From Nitrospirota bacterium (GTDB lineage Bacteria > Nitrospirota > Thermodesulfovibrionia > UBA6902), in the NCBI GenBank assembly GCA_024277515.1, contig JAJRVB010000224.1, positions 1-5,251 on the forward strand: 5,251 nt of DNA, given 5' to 3'. Numbering within the stretch: position 1 is the first letter of the stretch; every line of letters starts with the position of its first letter. A program made the position numbers and the translations under genes. The notes beneath the pieces were generated by a model, which did not search any database, was not told the DNA's origin, and saw only the letters and a program-made list of their open reading frames with translations. Positions 1 through 5,251 of this stretch are shown here, in pieces.

Positions 1-459
1 ACAGTCTGGACACAGAGGTTCCGGGTCCTCTCAGGGCTTCTGTCACAGCAGATTAAGTCCGCCTATCCATATGAATTGGAGATTGATGAGGAGAAGATAG
101 TATTGTTCGAGGGAAAATCCGATTCCGTCACCTTTGTGACCGCACTGGCTGAAAAGGGATTCAAGTGGATTCAATACTCTCACAAAGATGGAACACTGTT
201 TCAGAGGGACGGTTTGCTGCCTGACAAGGAAGTGATGGATAGTATTTCGGGTGACGGGGAGATCGTGGATTCAGATATAGAAGAGATATCATTCGCGTAT
301 TTATCTATTGAAGACAGCGAGTGGAAAGACTCATGGGATTATGGTGAGAAACTGCCCGGAGCCGTCCGGGTCAAGATTTCCTATTTTGAGCCGTTTTTAA
401 TTACCATACCGATGGGGATGGCGGAAGAAGAGGCGGAAATTGAAACCGGTATTTTCTGA
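1..459 (+). CDS. gspJ: GspJ-like T2SS minor pseudopilin, C-terminal part
   Basis: This reading frame is open from the first base, so the gene is cut by the left edge; 152 residues and the stop remain. The methylated N-terminal pseudopilin helix that would prove the family lies outside. What remains looks like the globular domain of GspJ: an arginine-containing helix ending in SAYPYELE, then an 'FEGKSDSVTFVT' strand pair, a 'GTLFQRDGLLP' hairpin, a 'FAYLSIEDSEWKDSWD' strand and 'KLPGAVRVKISYF', in the order expected for PulJ/GspJ proteins. In known systems GspJ sits with GspI and GspK at the tip of the periplasmic pseudopilus that pushes substrates through the secretin. The assignment is strengthened by the gspK-like gene immediately downstream, the usual J-K order. 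An in-frame TTG at 76 is not a credible start because homology-like sequence continues upstream of it. Confidence 0.82.
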   Translation, partial: TVWTQRFRVLSGLLSQQIKSAYPYELEIDEEKIVLFEGKSDSVTFVTALAEKGFKWIQYSHKDGTLFQRDGLLPDKEVMDSISGDGEIVDSDIEEISFAYLSIEDSEWKDSWDYGEKLPGAVRVKISYFEPFLITIPMGMAEEEAEIETGIF

Positions 460-466
460 TTCCATT

Positions 467-496
467 GAGAGGCGGCGGTTATGGAACAGTGACATG
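467..496 (+). promoter_or_regulatory. gspK translation start region with a three-codon ORF
   Basis: A GAGAGG purine run (467-472) lies 8 bases before an ATG at 481, but that ATG opens only Met-Glu-Gln followed by TGA (490-492). The gspK ATG begins one base later, at 494. The purine run is 21 bases from the gspK ATG, which is too far for ordinary Shine-Dalgarno pairing. gspK may therefore be started by ribosomes finishing either the mini-ORF or gspJ (stop at 457-459) and re-initiating. This is an inference from spacing only. Confidence 0.35.
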
Positions 497-1426
497 ATAC
501 ATAACGAAAGAGGAGGAGTCGCGCTTATTCTTGTGGTATGGATAATTGTTGTCCTTATCGCGATAGCCGGGGAATTTTCTTATTCGATGCGTACAGAGGT
601 GAACATTGCAAGGAACTTCAAAGAGGAAGAGCAGACTTACCAGCTGGCCCTTGCCGGGATTGAAAAGGCAAAGTTTGAGATCCTTTCCGTCAAGGCCCCT
701 GCTATTACGTATCTCAATGATGAAAACATTCTCATGTTCGGAGATGATGAGGAAGAGGCTCCGGTGAGAGATGAGAAACTCGGCAATGGCGGCTTTTCCT
801 ATATTATTACCGATGAGGACGGGAAGATGAATATTAATACCGAGTCCCTCGAGAGACTGAAGTACCTCCTGATAGAAACCGGCATTGATGTAACGGAGGT
901 TGATACAATAGCAGACTCGATTATTGACTGGAGGGACCCTAATGATCTGCACATGCTAAACGGTGCGGAGGAAGATTACTACCGTGCACTGGAAGAGCCG
1001 TACAGCTGCAAAGACGGACCGTTTGACTCTCTGGAGGAACTGCTGCTTGTGCGGGGCGTGACGGAAGAGTTTTTCAAGGGGTCAAAAAGCGCGGAAGAGG
1101 AAGACGATGATGAAGAAAAAGAGTATCAGGGTCTTGAACAATATCTGACCGTGTACGGGTCGGGCAGGATAAACATCAATACCGCGCCGGGCATCGTGCT
1201 TGAAGCGGTCCTCGGGACGGAAGCGGCAAACAATATCATCATGCAGCGGGAAACCGCGCCCATTGCAAGGCCGATATCCAACGGGAAGGTTTCATCCGAG
1301 TTTTTTACCATTATCTCAACAGGGAGCACAGAAGATGGTACAATTAAACGGACTATAAAAACGGTGGTTCGGAAAAAAGAGAGGGACCTGGAGATTATTT
1401 ACTGGAATGACAACATTATTGGATAG
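494..1426 (+). CDS. gspK: GspK-type T2SS minor pseudopilin
   Basis: GspK caps the pseudopilus tip with GspI and GspJ and is processed by prepilin peptidase. From ATG 494 the protein has 310 residues, normal for the family. The first eight (MIHNERGG) form a short basic leader ending in Gly, followed by VALILVVWIIVVLIAIAG. Position +5 of the mature protein is Leu, not Glu, which is the known GspK hallmark. Family motifs follow in order: DEDGKMNINT (107-116), DSIIDWRDPND (141-151) with GAEEDYY (157-163), a helix-hairpin-helix-like PFDSLEELLLVRGV (176-189), and GSGRININTAP (222-232). The frame is also open from a TTG at 440 preceded by a purine-rich stretch; that start would give a 26-residue leader and overlap gspJ by 20 bases. 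I prefer 494 because of the leader length. A run of Glu/Asp at 200-210 is an unusual acidic loop. The 3' end overlaps gspL by 20 bases. Confidence 0.92.
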   Translation: MIHNERGGVALILVVWIIVVLIAIAGEFSYSMRTEVNIARNFKEEEQTYQLALAGIEKAKFEILSVKAPAITYLNDENILMFGDDEEEAPVRDEKLGNGGFSYIITDEDGKMNINTESLERLKYLLIETGIDVTEVDTIADSIIDWRDPNDLHMLNGAEEDYYRALEEPYSCKDGPFDSLEELLLVRGVTEEFFKGSKSAEEEDDDEEKEYQGLEQYLTVYGSGRININTAPGIVLEAVLGTEAANNIIMQRETAPIARPISNGKVSSEFFTIISTGSTEDGTIKRTIKTVVRKKERDLEIIYWNDNIIG

Positions 1427-2915
1427 GGTATTCGGGACATATCTGGGCATTGAATTCAAGGAGGATGCTGTTGTTATTACCTACCTTAAAAACAGCTTTG
1501 CCGGGATACAGCTGCTCTCATCCTCGACCTTTACCCTGAAATACGGGGAAGAGGTCTCTGATGAAGTGCGTGAGTATCTCAGCCGGCATGGAATAAATGT
1601 GAGCAAAGTTTTTGTAAGTGTTCCCGATCGGTGGGCGATTACAAAGTTTATTGACGTCCCGTCCATGAAGGGGAAGGGGAAGGGCGCGCTTGCAAACCTG
1701 ATGAAATTTGAGATAGAGCGCCACATCCCTTTTGAAATAGAAGATGTTGCATATGACTTTCTGGTCATAGATGAGAAGGACATGCGGAATTCAGTCGTCT
1801 TTGTTACCGTACAGAAAGAAAAGCTGGACATCGTAAAAGAGTATCTTGAAAAGCTGTCCATTCAGCCTGATGCGATTACCATATCTTCTTTTGCGGTCCT
1901 GAATTCCATCGAATTAAACGGAGTGTCTGTCGGAGGGTGGCAGGACATAGTCGGGATTGTACGGAAATCCGATGTGCTGGGAAAGAAAGATGAAGTCAAT
2001 ATCTCCCTGTATATCGACAGGACAAATGCCAGTGTAGCGATTCTCAGGGACGGCCTGTGCACACACCTGAGATCTTTTGCCCTGGACATGTCCGATCCGA
2101 TAGAACCGTTTGCGGTGAAGGTATCCCGGTATCTGGCGGAAGTGCAGTCGTCACTTATGCTTGATCACTTTGATAAGCTGCTGCTTGCAGGAGAACCGTC
2201 TCTGGTCTCCGGTCTGAGCGAAGACCTGTATGAGAAGATCAGGGTTGATGTTACGGTCAATCAGGTGGAGAGCTTTTCGGGCAAACTCAAGGGAGTGGCG
2301 GTTAACGGAATGTCGCCGTCTATCGGCGCCTGTTTTGCCGGGCTGGGCCTGGGAACATATAATATTAACCTGCTGCCTCACAAGAGTGATTATGAAATGA
2401 GATGGATTGCGCCCCTGGCAACAAAGCTCTTTCTTGTCCTGATACTGGTATTGATTGTGGGAATTTTCTCGACTGAGGCGATCAAGCAGAAACGATATCT
2501 TGAACAGATGGAGGAAATGACAAGGAAGAATGAGCCGGAGGTCAAGGCCCTGCAGCAGCTGGCTGCCGAGATTGATCTGCTCAGCGAGAAGAGCGGTTTT
2601 CTTTCAAGTGTAGAAAAGAACGAAATTACCCTCGAGATCCTTGCCGAACTTGCCAATATCATGCCGAGGGATTCCTGGGTCACAAACCTTTATTATAAGG
2701 GTTTTGATATGAACTCCAAAAAGAAGTCAGGCGGTGAACTGGTCATTAACGGGTATGCGGTCTCATCATCCAATCTGATCCCGATCCTTGAAGATTCACC
2801 CTATTTCGAAAAAGTTGAATTTGTGGGTCCGATCAAGAAGACGAGAGACAAGGAACAGTTTAAGCTCGGAGCCAAGATAGTCCGTCCTTCGGGCAGGGGA
2901 AGTGTGTCGCAGTGA
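1407..2915 (+). CDS. gspL: GspL, inner-membrane platform protein with PilM- and PilN-like halves
   Basis: GspL is a bitopic inner-membrane protein that recruits the GspE ATPase on the cytoplasmic side and pairs with GspM in the periplasm. The 502-residue product has a large cytoplasmic part (about 1-333) resembling the actin-like PilM fold: YLGIEFKEDAVVITYLK near the start, then SVPDRWAITKFIDVP (71-85) and FEIERHIPFEIEDVAYDF (101-118), the 'e.e..iPf..e...d' signature of PilM proteins. INLLP (320-324) is the short motif that usually opens PilN. One transmembrane helix follows at about 334-356, then a coiled coil (360-400) and a PilN-like ferredoxin-type domain (LAELANIMPRDSWVTNLYY, ELVINGYAVSSS, SPYFEKVEFVG). 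The gene could be called a pilM-pilN fusion, but the gspJK and gspM neighbours make GspL the better name. The start at ATG 1407 lies inside the end of gspK; GGAG at 1390-1393 is a distant, weak ribosome-binding site, consistent with coupling to gspK. Confidence 0.9.
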   Translation: MTTLLDRVFGTYLGIEFKEDAVVITYLKNSFAGIQLLSSSTFTLKYGEEVSDEVREYLSRHGINVSKVFVSVPDRWAITKFIDVPSMKGKGKGALANLMKFEIERHIPFEIEDVAYDFLVIDEKDMRNSVVFVTVQKEKLDIVKEYLEKLSIQPDAITISSFAVLNSIELNGVSVGGWQDIVGIVRKSDVLGKKDEVNISLYIDRTNASVAILRDGLCTHLRSFALDMSDPIEPFAVKVSRYLAEVQSSLMLDHFDKLLLAGEPSLVSGLSEDLYEKIRVDVTVNQVESFSGKLKGVAVNGMSPSIGACFAGLGLGTYNINLLPHKSDYEMRWIAPLATKLFLVLILVLIVGIFSTEAIKQKRYLEQMEEMTRKNEPEVKALQQLAAEIDLLSEKSGFLSSVEKNEITLEILAELANIMPRDSWVTNLYYKGFDMNSKKKSGGELVINGYAVSSSNLIPILEDSPYFEKVEFVGPIKKTRDKEQFKLGAKIVRPSGRGSVSQ

Positions 2916-3514
2916 ACCTTCCGGTCAAGGTCAATGAGAGAGAGAAGAAGTTTCTCCTGATCGGGGGAGTTGTTGTCCTGCTGATAATAGTGTTTTATTT
3001 ATTTTCATGGTACAGCGACACTAAAAAGAGCGTAAACGACCTTTCGGATGCGAGACTTTTCATGCTGCAGAAGCAGATAAACAGGATATCCGAAAAAGAC
3101 CATCTCAGGAGGCGGCTTGCAGCGGTCCAGCAGGGGCTTCTGAGGCAGGAAAAAATGCTGCTGCGCGGGAATACCCCTCCTGTTGCAGCTGCCGCTCTGC
3201 AGAGCATTCTTAAAGATACGGCGTCATCCCTGAACGTGGATGTGAAACTGGAACGGACACTTAACCTCATTGATGCCGGATATTACCTCGGTATCCCCGT
3301 GGAAATAGGATTCAAGGCCTCAACCCGGGAACTGAAGGACATTCTGTTGAAGCTCAGAAAATCTCCTTTTCTCCTGACGGTATCTGAAATAAAGGTGAGG
3401 GTCACAAATATCAGTAAACCCGACGATGTGTATACGACCCTGGTGGTGACCGGTTTTATCAAGAAGGCTGAAGAAAAAGAAACCTCCGGCAAAGAGGCAA
3501 AAAATGATACGTAA
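2912..3514 (+). CDS. gspM: GspM-like (PilO-like) inner-membrane platform protein
   Basis: The predicted role is the GspL partner in the inner-membrane platform; GspM and PilO share one architecture. The 200-residue product has a short basic cytoplasmic N-terminus, a single hydrophobic segment at about 14-32 (FLLIGGVVVLLIIVFYLF), a charged heptad-like helix (about 36-85) and a mixed alpha/beta domain (about 90-185). That domain contains PPVAAAALQSILKDTASSL, an LKDILLKLRKSPFLLTVSEI helix-strand pair and TTLVVTGFI, matching the ferredoxin-like fold of GspM/PilO by layout. Sequence conservation in this family is low, so position after gspL carries much of the assignment. Translation starts at GTG 2912, which overlaps the gspL stop as GTGA. 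The purine run AGGGGAAG (2895-2902) precedes it by 9 bases. The C-terminal 18 residues are polar, Lys/Glu-rich and probably disordered. Confidence 0.82.
   Translation: MNLPVKVNEREKKFLLIGGVVVLLIIVFYLFSWYSDTKKSVNDLSDARLFMLQKQINRISEKDHLRRRLAAVQQGLLRQEKMLLRGNTPPVAAAALQSILKDTASSLNVDVKLERTLNLIDAGYYLGIPVEIGFKASTRELKDILLKLRKSPFLLTVSEIKVRVTNISKPDDVYTTLVVTGFIKKAEEKETSGKEAKNDT
3493..3497 (+). promoter_or_regulatory. Ribosome-binding site of the gspC-like gene
   Basis: AGAGG lies inside the last codons of gspM, six bases before ATG 3504. It is the best-spaced Shine-Dalgarno sequence in the operon and supports that ATG as the true start despite the 11-base overlap with gspM. Confidence 0.6.
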
Positions 3515-4130
3515 CTATTTTCTCTTAAATCTGCTTCTCATGCTCGTCATTGGTGTCCTTGGATTCAGGCTCTATAATGTCCTTGAATATTCTCCGGAGA
3601 TGCCGGTAAAGGCAGACAAAAAGGCGGATCGAAAAGACGTTGCCGCTGCTGCGGGCAGAGACAGGGTGTTGAATGAGAAGTCGTTTGATGCAATATCGAA
3701 ACTGGACCTTTTCAACCCTTCGCGGTCTGCTTCTTCAGCTCAGGAGAAGAAGACCGAAGCGCCTCAGCTGAAAAATCCTCCAAAACTCTTCGGGACGATC
3801 ATTCTGAAGGAAAATAAATCTGCGATCCTTGAGGACCCTGAATCAAAGACCACCAAGATGTACCGCATAAATGATTTGATCGCGGGCTACAGGCTTTCAG
3901 AAATATATGAGAATAAAATAGTGCTCTCGAGGAATGGAGATACAGTAGAGGTCAGGCTGAGGGATGATAAGGGGATAAAGCCGGCAAAACGGTCAACATT
4001 GAGGACCCCGGCCAAACGTGAGGTCAAGAGCCGCACCTCCTCAGCCAGGCAGAGGCGTACCAGGCCTGTGCCTCCGCGCAGGAGACCGACAAGGGTCAGG
4101 CCGCCTGTCACTCAATCCCAGGCGCAATAG
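3504..4130 (+). CDS. gspC: GspC-like protein with HR domain and Arg/Pro-rich tail, no PDZ domain
   Basis: GspC links the inner-membrane platform to the GspD secretin through its periplasmic homology region (HR). This 208-residue product has an N-terminal membrane anchor (about 4-26, NYFLLNLLLMLVIGVLGFRL) with no lipobox cysteine, an Ala/Lys/Asp-rich linker, then an HR-like domain at about 60-153. The domain begins FDAISKLDLFNPSR, followed by PKLFGTIILKENKSAILED, MYRINDLIAGYRLSEIYENKIVLSRNG and VEVRLRD. That pattern is shared by GspC and PilP HR domains. The canonical GspC PDZ or coiled-coil C-terminus is missing; instead residues 161-200 are Arg/Lys/Pro/Thr/Ser-rich, with 16 basic residues in 40 and a single Glu. 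The gene is last in the operon, where PilP would sit in a pilMNOP order, and no gspD follows. The HR call is fairly firm; the gene symbol is a family-level choice, and PilP-like is the alternative. Confidence 0.78.
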   Translation: MIRNYFLLNLLLMLVIGVLGFRLYNVLEYSPEMPVKADKKADRKDVAAAAGRDRVLNEKSFDAISKLDLFNPSRSASSAQEKKTEAPQLKNPPKLFGTIILKENKSAILEDPESKTTKMYRINDLIAGYRLSEIYENKIVLSRNGDTVEVRLRDDKGIKPAKRSTLRTPAKREVKSRTSSARQRRTRPVPPRRRPTRVRPPVTQSQAQ

Positions 4131-4156
4131 CTCCCGGACCCGCATGTTTCAGGTCA

Positions 4157-5251
4157 TCACGGGGTTTCTATTTCGAGTGATTTGATTTTTCTGTGGAGGT
4201 TGCTTCTTTCAATCTCGAGTTCTTCCGCTGTCTTCGAAACATTCCAGTTGTTTTCCTGAAGTTTTTTGATGATGAAATCTTTTTCAAAATGCTCCCGTGC
4301 ATCCCGCAATGTCTTGAAGGAGGCATAATCGGACTTTGTCCCTCTCATCGGCCGGATTTCTTTTACATCAATGGTCTCTGACGGTATCATTATGACAAAA
4401 CGCTCGATTGTATTTTTGAGTTCCCTTACATTGCCGGGCCAGTCATATTCCATCAGTGTACGCAGTGTTGTCTTGCTGACCCTCTTTTTCTTCTGTCCGT
4501 ACTGTCCTGCAAGATTCTTGAGAAAATATTCTACAAGCAGGGGTATGTCGCTTTTTCTTTCCCTGAGAGGAGGCACAAGCAGGGGTATGACATTTAATCT
4601 GAAGTAAAGGTCTTCCCTGAAATTGCCCTTTTGGATCTCCTCTTCAAGGTCTTTGTTGGTGGCGGCTATTATCCTTACATCCACCTTTATTTTCCTGCTT
4701 CCACCGACTCTCTGAAATTCCTGTGTATCGATGATCCTGAGCACCTTCGCCTGGGTGATGAGTGACATATCTCCTATTTCATCGAGAAACAGCGTTCCAT
4801 CGTTTGCGAGTTCGAACTTTCCCTTCTTGCTTTCAAATGCCCCGGTGAACGACCCCTTTTCATGTCCGAAGAGCTCACTCTCAATCAGCTCATTGGGTAT
4901 GGCCGCACAATTTACCTCGATAAACCTGTTATGCCTTCTGTCACTTCCATTATGCAGCTGTCTTGCGACGAGTTCCTTGCCGGAACCGCTTTCACCCAGG
5001 ATGAGAACCCTTCCATGGGAAACGGCTGCCATAGCTATCCTTTCCCTGAGTTCTACTATTTTATGGTTTTCCCCGATAATGTCCCATTGCCGGGATATAC
5101 TGCTTCGCAGCACAATGTTTTCCCTTTCAAGCTGCTGTTTTTCGAGCGCCCTGCCTGTGAGGATGAGGACCTTGTCAAGTGAGAGGGGTTTTTCGAGAAA
5201 GTCGTAAGCTCCCAGTTTGATTGCATGAACTGCCGTATCTATGTTGCTGTG
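4157..5251 (-). CDS. NtrC/NtrX-family sigma-54-dependent response regulator, N-terminus off window
   Basis: This is a transcriptional activator of sigma-54 promoters, normally switched on by phosphorylation from a partner histidine kinase. The frame is open to the right edge, leaving 364 residues. The first 46 are the end of a receiver domain: DTAVHAIKLGAYDFLEKPLS carries the conserved Lys of the EKP motif, while the phospho-acceptor Asp lies outside. The AAA+ domain is complete: Walker A GESGSGKE (86-93), loop GSFTGA (133-138) in place of the usual GAFTGA, Walker B TLFLDEIGD (153-161), sensor I AATN (196-199), arginine-finger region FREDLYFRL (211-219) and WPGNVREL (271-278). The C-terminus is a Fis-type helix-turn-helix, NWNVSKTAEELEIERSNLHR (335-354), whose ERSNLHRKIK resembles NtrX. 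A GTG at 5113 falls after the receiver remnant and is not the start. The target genes cannot be read from this window. Confidence 0.95.
   Translation of the reverse strand, partial: HSNIDTAVHAIKLGAYDFLEKPLSLDKVLILTGRALEKQQLERENIVLRSSISRQWDIIGENHKIVELRERIAMAAVSHGRVLILGESGSGKELVARQLHNGSDRRHNRFIEVNCAAIPNELIESELFGHEKGSFTGAFESKKGKFELANDGTLFLDEIGDMSLITQAKVLRIIDTQEFQRVGGSRKIKVDVRIIAATNKDLEEEIQKGNFREDLYFRLNVIPLLVPPLRERKSDIPLLVEYFLKNLAGQYGQKKKRVSKTTLRTLMEYDWPGNVRELKNTIERFVIMIPSETIDVKEIRPMRGTKSDYASFKTLRDAREHFEKDFIIKKLQENNWNVSKTAEELEIERSNLHRKIKSLEIETP

Noticed and set aside
76..78. TTG as the start of the first gene
   Set aside because: The frame is open and GspJ-like back to base 1, so the gene is truncated by the window edge and does not start here.
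479..952. 157-codon open frame on the - strand opposite gspK
   Set aside because: It lies antisense to a gene with clear GspK motifs, its translation shows no recognisable domain, and it has no separate ribosome-binding context.
2416..2435. TGGCA followed by a CT-rich run, resembling a sigma-54 -24/-12 element
   Set aside because: It lies inside gspL and lacks a GC dinucleotide at the -12 position with the required spacing.
4137..4155. Possible hairpin between the convergent genes
   Set aside because: GACCCG and CAGGTC can pair around a 7-base loop with one mismatch, but the stem is short and no T-run follows on either strand, so it is not a convincing terminator.
5111..5113. GTG as the start of the response regulator, giving a protein without a receiver domain
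   Set aside because: In-frame sequence upstream encodes conserved receiver residues (AIKLGAYDFLEKP), so translation must begin beyond the right edge.
4862..5182. Open frames on the + strand opposite the response regulator (also 4731-5207)
   Set aside because: The - strand frame encodes receiver and Walker A motifs over this same stretch; the + strand products look like shadow translations.

Overview
The window reads as one end of a type II secretion system (T2SS) operon on the + strand, meeting a convergent sigma-54-dependent response regulator on the - strand. The gene set (GspJ and GspK minor pseudopilins, a PilM/PilN-like GspL, and an NtrX-like regulator), the moderate base composition and the dense overlaps suggest a Gram-negative bacterium. 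A Nitrospirota or former-Deltaproteobacteria (Desulfobacterota-type) lineage is a guess from the flavour of the proteins; no rRNA or other marker is present to fix it.

Positions 1-4130 carry five tightly packed co-directional genes: the 3' part of gspJ, then gspK, gspL, gspM and a GspC-like gene. Three of the four junctions overlap (20, 4 and 11 bases), so co-transcription and translational coupling are likely. Together they encode part of the pseudopilus tip (J, K) and the inner-membrane platform (L, M) with its periplasmic link toward the outer-membrane secretin (C). GspL binds the GspE ATPase in known systems, and the C-type homology-region domain contacts the GspD secretin. GspE, F, G, H, I and D are not in the window; E to I could lie upstream, and GspD does not follow the C-like gene.

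Positions 4157-5251 (- strand) carry most of an NtrC/NtrX-family activator: the end of a receiver domain, a complete AAA+ sigma-54 activation domain and a Fis-type helix-turn-helix. Its 5' end is off the right edge. Only 26 bases separate it from the T2SS operon, tail to tail, so it is probably an independent unit and not a demonstrated regulator of secretion.

No RNA gene, mobile element, CRISPR array or long repeat was seen, and no intergenic stretch exceeds 34 bases. I do not see an undescribed system. The points most worth a second look are the PilM-PilN-like fusion architecture of GspL, the L-M-C gene order that parallels pilM-N-O-P, and the Arg/Pro-rich tail that stands where the GspC PDZ domain would be.
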